A stretch of 64,000 nt of DNA. It comes from Calliopsis andreniformis. Lineage: Eukaryota > Arthropoda > Insecta > Hymenoptera > Andrenidae. The notes below the pieces were generated by a model. That model was not told the DNA's origin, did not search any database, and saw only the letters and a program-made list of their open reading frames with translations. The stretch spans positions 620,001 to 684,000 of the forward strand of contig NW_027480481.1 in assembly GCF_051401765.1 (NCBI RefSeq), read 5' to 3'. This document shows positions 40,301 through 53,424 of this stretch, piece by piece; position 1 is the stretch's first letter; the number at the start of each line of letters is the position of its first letter. A program made the translations under genes and the position numbers.

Positions 40301-40829
40301 CATCAATATTCAATCTTCAATCCTCAATCCTCAATCCTCAATCCTCAATTCTGAACCCTCAATCTTCAATCCTCAATCCTCAATCCTCAATACTCAATCC
40401 TCAATCTTCAATCCTCAATACCCACTCCTCAATCTTCAATCCTCAATCCTCAATCCTCAATCCTAATTCCTCAATCCTCATTCTTCAATCATCAATACCC
40501 AATCCTCAATTTCAATCCTCAATCCTCAATCCTCAATTCTCAATCCTCAGTCCTCAATCCTCATTCCTCAAACCTCAATCCTCAAACCTCAGTCCTCATC
40601 CTCAATTCTCAATTCTCAATCCTCAATCCTCAATCCTCAATCTTCAGTCCTCAACCTTCAATCCTCAATACTCAATATTCAATCCTCAATCCTCAATCCT
40701 CAATCCTCAGTACTCAATCCTCAATCCTCAACCTTCAATCCTCAATACTCAATCTTCAATCCTCAATACTCAATCCTCAATCCTCAATACTCAATCTTCA
40801 ATCCTCAATCCTGAATCCTCAATCTTCAA
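37397..40829 (+). repeat. 3433-bp tandem duplication, copy 2
   Basis: Near-identical second copy of 33964-37396. The junction near 37397 falls in plain units followed by a TCATTTC unit. After about 40829 the sequence continues with TCAATACTCAATCTGC, the ordinary continuation seen elsewhere. The copies are much more alike than any other pair in the window. They are either very recent or an assembly duplication. Confidence 0.92.
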
Positions 40830-42225
40830 TCCTCAATACTCAATCTGCAATCCTCAATCCTCAAACCTCAATCCTCAATCCTGATTCTTCAATCCTCAAT
40901 GCCCAATCCTCAATCTTCAATCCTCAATCCTCAATTCTCAATTCTCAACCCTCAATCCTTAATCCTCAGACCTCAAACATCAATATTCAACCCTCAGTCC
41001 TCGTCCTCAATCCACAACCCTCAATCCTCAGTCCTCAATATTTAATCATCAATATTCAATCTTCAATCTTCAATCCTCAATCCTCAATCCTCAATTCTGA
41101 ACCCTCAATCTTCAATCCACAATCCTCAATCCTCAATACTCAATCCTCAATCTTCAATCCTCAATACCCACTCCTCAATCTTCAATCCTCAATCCTCAAT
41201 CCTCAATCCTAATTCCTGAATCCTCATTCTTCAATCATCAATACCCAATCCTCAATTTCAATCCTCAATCCTCAATCCTCAATTCTCAATCCTCAGTCCT
41301 CAATCCTCATTCCTCAAACCTCAATCCTCAACCCTCAGTCCTCATCCTCAATTCTCAATTCTCAATCCTCAATCCTCAATCCTCAATCTTCAATCCTCAA
41401 TAATCAATATCCGATCCTAGATCCTCAATCCCCAATCTTCAATCGTTAATGCTCAATCTTCAATCCTCAATCCCCAGTCATCAATCTTCAATCCTCAATG
41501 CTCAATCCTGAATCCTCAATCCTCAGTCCTCAATCCCCAATCCTGAATCCTCAAACCTCAATCCTCAATCCTCAATCCTCATTCTTCAATCCTAAATACC
41601 CAATCCTCAATCTTCAATCCTCAATCCTCAATCCTCAATCCGCAATCCTCAATCCTCAATCCTTAATCCTCAGACCTCAAACATCAATATTAAACCCTCA
41701 GTCCTCGTCCTCAATCCACAAGCCTCAATCCTCAGTCCTCAATATTCAATCATCAATATTCAATCTTCAATCCCCAATCCTCAATCCTCAATCCTCAATC
41801 CTCAATCCTCAATCTTCAACCCTGAATCCTCAATCCTCAATACTCAATCCTCAATCTTCAATCCTCAATACTCAATCTTCAATCCTCAATCCTCAATCCT
41901 CAATACTCAGTCTTCAATCCTCAACACTCAATCTTCAATCCTCAATCCTCAATCCTCAATCCTCAATCCTCATACTTCAATCCTCAATACCCAATCCTCA
42001 ATCTTCAATCCTCAATCCTCAATCCTCAATCCTAATTCCTCATTCCTCATTCTTCAATCCTCAATACCCAATCCTCAATTTCAATCCTCAATCCTCAATC
42101 CTCATTTCTCAATCCTCAATCCTTAACCCTCAGCCCTCATCCTCCATCCTCAGTACTCAATCCTCTATCCTCAATCTTCAATCCTCAATACTCAATCTTC
42201 AATCCTCATTCCTCAATCCTCAATC
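40409..42225 (+). repeat. Segmental block E, left copy (partner 51600-53423)
   Basis: The block aligns with about 51600-53423 at offset 11191, with one-unit slips (11184 to 11198) near 41640, 41890 and 41950. Shared marks are CAAACCTCAGTCC (near 40584 and 51775), CTGATTCTTC (40881 and 52072) and TGAATCC after the TCAATGC unit (41498 and 52689). A further copy of part of it lies at 58142-59415. The start overlaps the end of the 3433-bp copy. Confidence 0.8.
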
Positions 42226-43459
42226 CTCAATCCTCAATATTCAATCCTCAATACTCAATCTTCAATCATCATCCTCAATCCTCAATTCTCAGTCGTCAAT
42301 CCTCAGTCATCAATCCTCAATTTTCAATACTCAATCGTCAATCCTTAGTCCTCAAACCTCAATCCTCAATCCTCGTTCCTCAAACCACAATCCTCAACCC
42401 TCAGTCTTCAACCTCAATCCTCAAACCTCAATCCTCAATCCTCAATCCTCAATCTTCAACCCTGAATCCTCAATCCTCAATACTCAATCCTCAACCTTCA
42501 ATCCTCAATACTCAATCTTCAATCCTCAATCCTCAATCCTCAATCCTCAATCCTCAATCTTCAATCCTCAACACTCAATCTTCAATACTCAATCCTCAAT
42601 CCTCAATCCTCAATCCTGATTCTTCAAACCTCAATACCCAATCCTCAATCCTCAATTCTGAACCCTCAACCTTCAATCCTCAATCCTCAATCCTCAATAC
42701 TCAATCATCAATCTTCAATCCTCAATACCCACTTCTCAATCTTCAATACTCAATCCTCAATCCTCAATCCTAATTCCTCAATCCTCATTCTTCAATCATC
42801 AATACCCAATCCTCAATTTCAATCCTCAATCCTCAATCCTCAATTCTCAATCCTCAGTCCTCAAACCTCATTCCTCAAACCTCAATCCTCAACCCTCAGT
42901 CCTCATCCTCAATTCTCAATTCTCAATCCTCAATCCTCAATCCTCAATCTTCAATCCTCAGTAATCAATATCCGATCCTAGATCCTCAATCCCCAATCTT
43001 CAATCGTTAATGCTCAATCTTCAATCCTCAATCCCCAGTCATCAATCTTCAATCCTCAATGCTCAATCCTCAATCCTCAATCCTCAGTCCTCAATCCCCA
43101 ATCCTCAATCCTCAAACCTCAATTCTCAACCGTCAGTCCTCGTCCTCAATCCTCAAACCTCAATCCTCAATCCTCAATCCTCATTCTTCAATCCTAAATA
43201 CCCAATCCTCAATCTTCAATCCTCAATCCTCAATCCTCAATTCTCAATCCTCAATCCTTAATCCTCAGACCTCAAACATCAATATTAAACCCTCAGTCCT
43301 CGTCCTCAATATACAAGCCTCAATCCTCAGTCCTTAATATTCAATCATCAATATTCAATCATCAATCCTCAATCATCAATCCTCAATCCTCAATCCTCAA
43401 TCCTCAATCTTCAACCCTGAATACTCAATCCTCAATACTCAATCCTGAATCTTCAATCC
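42226..43459 (+). repeat. Heptamer array between segmental blocks
   Basis: This is the array with an M2 module at 42971 and an M1 module near 43268. It resembles 28620-29560 for most of its length, including the TCATCATCC and CGTTCC marks. It also resembles 34340-34960. No other sequence class was seen. Confidence 0.7.
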
Positions 43460-44480
43460 TCAATACTCAATCTTCAATCCTCAATCCTCAATCCTCAACC
43501 CTCAATACTCAATCTTCAATCCTCAACACTCAATCTTCAATCCTCAATCCTCAATCCTCAATCCTCAATCCTCATTCTTCAATCCTTAATACCCAATCCT
43601 CAATCTTCAATCCTCAATCCTCAATCCTCAATCCTAATTCCTCATTCCTCATTCTTCAATCCTCAATACCCAATCCTCAATTTCAATCCTCAATCCTCAA
43701 TCCTCATTTCTCAATCCTCAATCCTTAACCCTCAGCCCTCATCCTCCATCCTCAGTACTCAATCCTCTATCCTCAATCTTCAATCCTCAATACTCAATCT
43801 TCAATCCTCATTCCTCAATCCTCAATCCTCAATCCTCAATATTCAATCCTCAATACTCAATCTTCAATCATCATCCTCAATCCTCAATTCTCAGTCGTCA
43901 ATCCTCAGTCATCAATCCTCAATCTTCAATACTCAATCGTCAATCCTTAGTCCTCAATCCTCAATCCTCAATCCTCGTTCCTCAAACCACAATCCTCAAC
44001 CCTCAGTCTCCATCCTCAATCCTCAAACCTCAATCCTCAATCCTCAATCCTCAATCTTCAACCCTGAATCCTCAATCCTCAATACTCAATCCTCAACCTT
44101 CATCCTCAATACTCAATCTTCAATCCTCAATCCTCAATCATCAATCCTCAATCCTCAGGCATCAATACTCAATCTTCAATGCTCAATCCTCATTCCTCAA
44201 ACCTCAATCCTCAACCCTCAGTCCTCATACTCAATTCTCAATTCTCAATCCTCAATACTCAATCCTCAATCTTCAATCCTCAATAATCAATCTCCAATCC
44301 TCAATACTCAATCCTCGATCCTCAATCCTCAGGCATCAATACTCAATGTGCAAAACTCAATCCTCCACGCTCAATCCTCAATCCTCAATACCCAAACCTC
44401 AATCCTCAATCCTCAATCCTCAATCCTCAATCCTCAATCCTCAATCCTCAATCCTCAATCCTCAATCCTCAATCCTCATT
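43460..44480 (+). repeat. Segmental block F, left copy (partner 53425-54445)
   Basis: The block aligns with 53425-54445 at offset 9965. The most distinctive shared mark is the variant run TCAATGTGCAAAACTC (44344 and 54309), seen only at these two places. The match ends at a long run of plain units, after which the left copy has TAAATCCTCATTC and the right copy enters sequence related to 48890. Confidence 0.83.
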
Positions 44481-46760
44481 CTTCAATCCTAAATCCTCAT
44501 TCTTCAATCCTCAATAACCAATCCTCAATCCTCAATCCTCAATCCTCAATCCTCAATCCACAATCTTCAACCTTCAATACTCAATAATCAATCTCCAATC
44601 CTAGATCCTCAATCCTCAATCCTCAATTCTCAATTCTCAACCCTCATTCCTTAATCCTCAGACCTCAAACATCAATATTCAACCCTCAGTCCTCGTCCTC
44701 AATCCACAACCCTCAATCCTCAGTCCTCAATATTCAATCATCAATATTCAATCTTCAATCCTCAATCCTCAATCCTCAATCCTCAATTCTGAACCCTCAA
44801 TCTTCAATCCTCAATTCTGAACCCTCAATCTTCAATCCTCAATCCTCAATCCTCAATACTCAATCCTCAATCTTCAATCCTCAATACCCACTCCTCAATC
44901 TTCAATCCTCAATCCTCAATCCTCAATCCTAATTCCTCAATCCTCATTCTTCAATCATCAACACCCAATCCTCAATTTCAATCCTCAATCCTCAATCCTC
45001 AATTCTCAATCCTCAGTCCTCAATCCTCATTCCTCAAACCTCAATCCTCAACCCTCAGTCCTCATCCTCAATTCTCAATTCTCAATCCTCAATCCTCAAT
45101 CATCAATCTTCAGTCCTCAACCTTCAATACTCAATACTCAATCCTCAATCCTCAATCCTCAATCCTCAATCCTCACTACTCAATCCTCAATCCTCAACCT
45201 TCAATCCTCAATACTCAATCTTCAATCCTCAATACTCAATCCTCAATCCTCAATACTCAATCTTCAATCCTCAATCCTCAATCCTGATTCTTCAAACCTC
45301 AATACCCAATCCTCAATCCTCAATTCTGAACCCTCAACCTTCAATCCTCAATCCTCAATCCTCAATACTCAATCATCAATCTTCAATCCTCAATACCCAC
45401 TTCTCAATCTTCAATACTCAATCCTCAATCCTCAATCCTAATTCCTCAATCCTCATTCTTCAATCATCAATACCCAATCCTCAATTTCAATCCTCAATCC
45501 TCAATCCTCAATTCTCAATCCTCAGTCCTCAATCCTCATTCCTCAAACCTCAATCCTCAACCCTCAGTCCTCATCCTCAATTCTCAATTCTCAATCCTCA
45601 ATCCTCAATCCTCAATCTTCAATCCTCAGTAATCAATATCCGATCCTAGATCCTCAATCCCCAATCTTCAATCGTTAATGCTCAATCTTCAATCCTCAAT
45701 CCCCAGTCATCAATCTTCAATCCTCAATGCTCAATCCTCAATCCTCAATCCTCAGTCCTCAATCCCCAATCCTCAATCCTCAAACCTCAATTCTCAACCG
45801 TCAGTCCTCGTCCTCAATCCTCAAACCTCAATCCTCAATCCTCAACCCTCAGCCCTCATCCCCCATCCTCAATCCTCAATCCTCAATCCTCAATCCTCAT
45901 TCCCCAACCCTCAGTCCTCATTCCTCAAACCTCAATCCTCAACCCTCAGTCCTCATACTCAATTCTCAATTCTCAATTCTCAATACTCAATCCTCAATCT
46001 TCAATCCTCAATAATCAATCATCAATCCCCAATCTTCAATCCTCAATCCTCAATCCTCAATCCTCAGTACGCAATCCTCAATCCTCAACCTTCAATCATC
46101 AATACTCAATCTTCAATTCTCAATCCTCAATCCTCAATCCTCAGTACTCAATCCTCAATCCTCAACCTTCAATCCTCAATACTCAATCTTCAATCCTCAA
46201 TACTCAGTCCTCAATCCTCAATACTCAATCTTCAATCCTCAATCCTGAATCCTCAATCATCAATCCTCAATACTCAATCTGCAATCCTCAATCCTCAAAC
46301 CTCAATCCTCAATCCTCATTCTTCAATCCTCAATGCCCAATCCTCAATCTTCAATCCTCAATCCTCAATTCTCAATTCTCAACCCTCAATCCTTGATCCT
46401 CAGACCTCAAACATCAATATTCAACCCTCAGTCCTCGTCCTCAATCCACAACCCTCAATCCTCAGTCCTCAATATTCAATCATCAATATTCAATCTTCAA
46501 TCCTCAATCCTCAATCCTCAATCCTCAATTCTGAACCCTCAATCTTCAATCCTCAATCCTCAATCCTCAATACTCAATCCTCAATTTTCAATCCTCAATA
46601 CCCACTCCTCAATCTTCAATCCTCAATCCTCAATCCTCAATCCTAATTCCTCAATCCTCATTCTTCAATCATCAATACCCAATCCTCAATTTCAATCCTC
46701 AATCCTCAATCCTCAATTCTCAATCCTCAGTCCTTAATCCTCATTCCTCAAACCTCAATC
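44481..46760 (+). repeat. Segmental block G, copy 1
   Basis: This is the first of three related copies. It matches 49561-51771 (offset 5080 to about 45823, 5018 after a 62-bp loss in the second copy, then 5011 after one more unit is lost). Its first part, to about 46227, matches 55116-56862 at offset 10635. Shared marks are TAAATCCTCATTC (44490, 49570, 55125), CAGTAATCAATATCC (near 45627, 50707, 56262) and AGTACGC (near 46067). Confidence 0.82.
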
Positions 46761-48849
46761 CTCAACCCTCAGTCCTCATCCTCAATTCTCAATTCTCAAT
46801 CCTCAGTCCTCAATCCTCAATCTTCAATCCTCAACCTTCAATCCTCAATACTCAATCTTCAATCCTCAATCCTCAATCCTCAATCCTCAATCCTCAATCC
46901 TCAGTACTCAATCCTCAATCCTCAACCTTCAATCCTCAATACTCAATCTTCAATCCTCAATACTCAATCCTCAATCCTCAATCCTCAATACCCAATCCTC
47001 AATTTCAATCCTCAATCCTCAATCCTCATTTCTCAATCCTCAATCCTCAACCCTCAGCCCTCATCCTCCATCCTGAATCCTCAATCCTCAATCCTCAATC
47101 TTCAATCCTCAATTCTCAATATTCAATCCTCGATCCTCAATCATCAATCCTCAATCCTCAATCCTCAGGCATCAATACTCGATCTTCAATGCTCAATCCT
47201 CAATCCTCAATCCTCAATCCTCAATCCTCAACCCTCAGCCCTCATCCTCAATTCTCAATTCTCAATCCTCAATCATCAATCCCCAATCTTCAATCCTCAA
47301 TCCTCAATCCTCAATCCTCAACCTTCAATCCTCAATACTCAATCTTCAATCCTCAATCTTCAATCCTCAATCCTCAATCCTCAATCTTCAATGCTCAATA
47401 CTCAATCTGCAATCCTCAATCCTCAAACCTCAATCCTCAATCCTCATTCTTCAATCCTCAATGCCCAATCCTCAATCTTCAATCCTCAATCCTCAATTCG
47501 CAATTCTCAACCCTCAATCCTTAATCCTCAGACCTCAAACATCAATACTCAACCCTCAGTCCTCGTCCTCAATCCACAACCCTCAATCCTCAGTCCTCAA
47601 TATTCAATCATCAATATTCAATCTTCAATCCTCAATCCTCAATCCTCAATCCTGAATTCTGAACCCTCAATCTTCAATCCTCAATCCTCAATCCTCAATA
47701 CTCAATCCTCAATCTTCAATCCTCAATACCCACTCCTCAATCTTCAATCCTCAATCCTCAGTCCTCAATCCTAATTCCTCAATCCTCATTCTTCAACCAT
47801 CGATACCCACTCCTCAATTTCAATCCTCAATCCTCAATCCTCAATTATCAATCGTCAATCCTCAATCCTCATTCCTCAAACCTCAATCCCCAACCCTCAG
47901 TCCTCATCCTCAATTCTCAATTCTCAATCCTCAATCCTCAATCCTCAATCTTCAATCCTCAATAATCAATATCCGATCCTAGATCCTCAATCCCCAATCT
48001 TCAATCGTTAATGCTCAATCTTCAATCCTCAATCACCAGTCATCAATCTTCAATCCTCAATGATCAATCCTCAATCCTCGATCCTCAGTCCTCAATCCCC
48101 AATCCTCAATCCTCAAACCTCAATCCTCAACCGTCAGTCCTCGTCCTCAATCCTCAAACCTCAATCCTCAATCCTCAATCCTCATTCTTCAATCCTAAAT
48201 ACCCAATCCTCAATCTTCAATCCTCAATCCTCAATCCTCAATTCTCAATCCTCAATCCTTAATCCTCAGACCTCAAACATCAATATTAAACCCTCAGTCC
48301 TCGTCCTCAATCCACAAGCCTCAATCCTCAGTCCTCAATATTCAATCATCAATATTCAATCTTCAATCCTCAATCCTCAATCCTCAATCCTCAATCCTCA
48401 ATACTCAATCTTCAACCCTGAATCCTCAATCCTCAATACTCAATCCTGAATCTTCAATCCTCAATCTTCAATCCTCAATAATCAATCTCCAATCCTCAAT
48501 ACTCAATCCTAGATCCTCAATCCTCAGGCATCAATACTCAATCTTCAATACTCAATCCTCAACCCTCAATCCTCAATCCTCAATACTCAATCCTCAATCT
48601 TCAATCCTCAATACCCACTCCTCAATCTTCAATCCTCAATCCTCAATCCTCAATCCTAATTCCTCAATCCTCATTCTTCAATCATCAATACCCAATCCTC
48701 AATTTCAATCCTCAATCCTCAATCCTCAATTCTCAATCCTCAGTCCTCAATCCTCATTCCTCAAACCTCAATCCTCAAACCTCAGTCCTCATCCTCAATT
48801 CTCAATTCTCAATCCTCAATCCTCAATCCTCAATCCTCAATCCTCAATC
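46761..48849 (+). repeat. Segmental block H, copy 1
   Basis: With the end of block G, this stretch returns at about 59965-62450 (offset 13632, later 13618). Its part 47495-48830 also returns at 56862-58190 (offset 9367, then 9360 after one unit is lost near 57750). Shared marks are CTCGATCTTC (47178 and 60796), ATTCGCAATTC (near 47496, 56863, 61114), CAACCATCGATACCC (near 47795, 57162, 61413) and TCAATGATC (near 48057, 57424, 61675). Confidence 0.8.
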
Positions 48850-50903
48850 CTCAATCCTCAATCCTCAATCCTCAATCCTCAATCCTCATTCTTCAATCCT
48901 CAATACCCAATCCACAATCTTCAATCCTCAATCGTCAGTCCTCAGCCGTCAAACCACAATCCCCGACCCTTAGCACTCATCCTCAATCCTCAGTCCTCAA
49001 TCCTCAATCCCCAAACCTAAATCCTCTACCGTCTGTCCTCGTCCTCAATCCTCAAACTTCAATCCTCAATCCTCAATATTTAATCATCAATACTCAACCT
49101 TCTATCCTCAATCCTCAATCCTCAATCCTCAATCCTCAGTCCTCAATCCTCAATATTCACTCATCAATACTCAACCTTCAATCCTCATTCTTCAATCCTC
49201 AATACTCAATCTTCAATCCTCAATCCTCAATCCTCAATCCTCAATCCTCAATCTTCAATCCTCAATCCTCAATCCTCAATCCTCAATCTTCAATCCTCAA
49301 ACCTCAATCCTCAATACTCAATCCTCAATCTTCAATCCTCAATACTCAATCCTCAATCCTCAATACTCAATCCTCAATCCTCAATCCTCAATCCTCGTTC
49401 CTCAATCCTCAATCTTCAACCCTGAATCCTCAATCCTCAATACTCAATCCTCAATCTTCAATCCTCAATACTCAATCTTCAATCCTCAATCCTCAATGCT
49501 CAATCCTCAATACTCAATCTTCAATCCTCAACACTCAATCTTCAATCCTCAATCCTCAATCCTCAATCCTAAATCCTCATTCTTCAATCCTCAATAACCA
49601 ATCCTCAATCCTCAATCCTCAATCCTCAATCCTCAATCCACAATCTTCAACCTTCAATACTCAATAATCAATCTCCAATCCTAGATCCTCAATCCTCAAT
49701 CCTCAATTCTCAATTCTCAACCCTCATTCCTTAATCCTCAGACCTCAAACATCAATATTCAACCCTCAGTCCTCGTCCTCAATCCACAACCCTCAATCCT
49801 CAGTCCTCAATATTCAATCATCAATATTCAATCTTCAATCCTCAATCCTCAATCCTCAATCCTCAATTCTGAACCCTCAATCTTCAATCCTCAATTCTGA
49901 ACCCTCAATCTTCAATCCTCAATCCTCAATCCTCAATACTCAATCCTCAATCTTCAATCCTCAATACCCACTCCTCAATCTTCAATCCTCAATCCTCAAT
50001 CCTCAATCCTAATTCCTCAATCCTCATTCTTCAATCATCAACACCCAATCCTCAATTTCAATCCTCAATCCTCAATCCTCAATTCTCAATCCTCAGTCCT
50101 CAATCCTCATTCCTCAAACCTCAATCCTCAACCCTCAGTCCTCATCCTCAATTCTCAATTCTCAATCCTCAATCCTCAATCATCAATCTTCAGTCCTCAA
50201 CCTTCAATATTCAATACTCAATCCTCAATCCTCAATCCTCAATCCTCAATCCTCACTACTCAATCCTCAATCCTCAACCTTCAATCCTCAATACTCAATC
50301 TTCAATCCTCAATACTCAATCCTCAATCCTCAATACTCAATCTTCAATCCTCAATCCTCAATCCTGATTCTTCAAACCTCAATACCCAATCCTCAATCCT
50401 CAATTCTGAACCCTCAACCTTCAATCCTCAATCCTCAATCCTCAATACTCAATCATCAATCTTCAATCCTCAATACCCACTTCTCAATCTTCAATACTCA
50501 ATCCTCAATCCTCAATCCTAATTCCTCAATCCTCATTCTTCAATCATCAATACCCAATCCTCAATTTCAATCCTCAATCCTCAATCCTCAATTCTCAATC
50601 CTCAGTCCTCAATCCTCATTCCTCAAACCTCAATCCTCAACCCTCAGTCCTCATCCTCAATTCTCAATTCTCAATCCTCAATCCTCAATCCTCAATCTTC
50701 AATCCTCAGTAATCAATATCCGATCCTAGATCCTCAATCCCCAATCTTCAATCGTTAATGATCAATCTTCAATCCTCAATCCCCAGTCATCAATCTTCAA
50801 TCCTCAATGCTCAATCCTCAATCCTCAATCCTCAGTCCTCAATCCCCAATCCTCAATCCTCAAACCTCAATTCTCAACCGTCAGTCCTCGTCCTCAATCC
50901 TCA
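48850..50903 (+). repeat. Segmental block I, left copy (partner 54405-56458)
   Basis: The block aligns with 54405-56458 at offset 5555. It contains the degenerate module M4 (48931 and 54486), the TAAATCC mark (49571 and 55126) and the TCAATG unit at 50758/56313, which is TCAATGATC here and TCAATGCTC in the partner. The match ends near 50903, where this copy has lost 62 bp relative to its relatives. It overlaps block G copy 2 (49561-51771). Confidence 0.82.
48931..49044 (+). repeat. Degenerate module M4, copy 5 (right-hand version)
   Basis: This right-hand version differs from the left-hand copies: CACTCATCC replaces CACTCATGC, AAATCCTC replaces AAATCCCC, and CCGTCTGTCC replaces CCGTCAGTCC. 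It links the right part of the window to the left part through an older common source. Confidence 0.78.
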
Positions 50904-53424
50904 ATCCTCAATCCTCATTCCCCAACCCTCAGTCCTCATTCCTCAAACCTCAATCCTCAACCCTCAGTCCTCATACTCAATTCTCAATTCTCAATTCTCA
51001 ATACTCAATCCTCAATCTTCAATCCTCAATAATCAATCATCTATCCCCAATCTTCAATCCTCAATCCTCAATCCTCAGTACGCAATCCTCAATCCTCAAC
51101 CTTCAATCATCAATACTCAATCTTCAATTCTCAATCCTCAATCCTCAATCCTCAGTACTCAATCCTCAATCCTCAACCTTCAATCCTCAATACTCAATCT
51201 TCAATCCTCAATACTCAGTCCTCAATCCTCAATACTCAATCTTCAATCCTCAATCCTGAATCCTCAATCATCAATCCTCAATACTCAATCTGCAATCCTC
51301 AATCCTCAAACCTCAATCCTCAATCCTCATTCTTCAATCCTCAATGCCCAATCCTCAATCTTCAATCCTCAATCCTCAATTCTCAATTCTCAACCCTCAA
51401 TCCTTGATCCTCAGACCTCAAACATCAATATTCAACCCTCAGTCCTCGTCCTCAATCCACAACCCTCAATCCTCAGTCCTCAATATTCAATCATCAATAT
51501 TCAATCTTCAATCCTCAATCCTCAATCCTCAATCCTCAATTCTGAACCCTCAATCTTCAATCCTCAATCCTCAATCCTCAATACTCAATCCTCAATTTTC
51601 AATCCTCAATACCCACTCCTCAATCTTCAATCCTCAATCCTCAATCCTCAATCCTAATTCCTCAATCCTCATTCTTCAATCATCAATACCCAATCCTCAA
51701 TTTCAATCCTCAATCCTCAATCCTCAATTCTCAATCCTCAGTCCTCAATCCTCATTCCTCAAACCTCAATCCTCAAACCTCAGTCCTCATCCTCAATTCT
51801 CAATTCTCAATCCTCAATCCTCAATCCTCAATCTTCAGTCCTCAACCTTCAATCCTCAATACTCAATATTCAATCCTCAATCCTCAATCCTCAATCCTCA
51901 GTACTCAATCCTCAATCCTCAACCTTCAATCCTCAATACTCAATCTTCAATCCTCAATACTCAATCCTCAATCCTCAATACTCAATCTTCAATCCTCAAT
52001 CCTGAATCCTCAATCTTCAATCCTCAATACTCAATCTGCAATCCTCAATCCTCAAACCTCAATCCTCAATCCTGATTCTTCAATCCTCAATGCCCAATCC
52101 TCAATCTTCAATCCTCAATCCTCAATTCTCAATTCTCAACCCTCAATCCTTAATCCTCAGACCTCAAACATCAATATTCAACCCTCAGTCCTCGTCCTCA
52201 ATCCACAACCCTCAATCCTCAGTCCTCAATATTTAATCATCAATATTCAATCTTCAATCTTCAATCCTCAATCCTCAATCCTCAATTCTGAACCCTCAAT
52301 CTTCAATCCACAATCCTCAATCCTCAATACTCAATCCTCAATCTTCAATCCTCAATACCCACTCCTCAATCTTCAATCCTCAATCCTCAATCCTCAATCC
52401 TAATTCCTGAATCCTCATTCTTCAATCATCAATACCCAATCCTCAATTTCAATCCTCAATCCTCAATCCTCAATTCTCAATCCTCAGTCCTCAATCCTCA
52501 TTCCTCAAACCTCAATCCTCAACCCTCAGTCCTCATCCTCAATTCTCAATTCTCAATCCTCAATCCTCAATCCTCAATCTTCAATCCTCAATAATCAATA
52601 TCCGATCCTAGATCCTCAATCCCCAATCTTCAATCGTTAATGCTTAATCTTCAATCCTCAATCCCCAGTCATCAATCTTCAATCCTCAATGCTCAATCCT
52701 GAATCCTCAATCCTCAGTCCTCAATCCCCAATCCTGAATCCTCAAACCTCAATCCTCAATCCTCAATCCTCATTCTTCAATCCTAAATACCCAATCCTCA
52801 ATCTTCAATCCTCAATCCTCAATCCTCAATTCGCAATCCTCAATCCTTAATCCTCAGACCTCAAACATCAATATTAAACCCTCAGTCCTCGTCCTCAATC
52901 CACAAGCCTCAATCCTCAGTCCTCAATATTCAATCATCAATATTCAATCTTCAATCCCCAATCCTCAATCCTCAATCCTCAATCCTCAATCCTCAATCTT
53001 CAACCCTGAATCCTCAATCCTCAATACTCAATCCTCAATCTTCAATCCTCAATACTCAATCTTCAATCCTCAATCCTCAATCCTCAATCCTCAATCCTCA
53101 GTCTTCAATCCTCAACACTCAATCTTCAATCCTCAATCCTCAATCCTCAATCCTCAATCCTCAATCCTCATACTTCAATCCTCAATACCCAATCCTCAAT
53201 CTTCAATCCTCAATCCTCAATCCTCAATCCTAATTCCTCATTCCTCATTCTTCAATCCTCAATACCCAATCCTCAATTTCAATCCTCAATCCTCAATCCT
53301 CATTTCTCAATCCTCAATCCTTAACCCTCAGCCCTCATCCTCCATCCTCAGTACTCAATCCTCTATCCTCAATCTTCAATCCTCAATACTCAATCTTCAA
53401 TCCTCATTCCTCAATCCTCAATCC
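50904..53424 (+). repeat. End of block G copy 2, then block E copy 2
   Basis: Positions to about 51771 match 45890-46760 (offset 5018, then 5011). From about 51600 the sequence matches 40409-42225 (block E). The handover is in the shared stretch around 51600-51775, marked by TCAATTTTC near 51594, which is of G type, and CAAACCTCAGTCC at 51775, which is of E type. Only the heptamer array is present. Confidence 0.78.
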
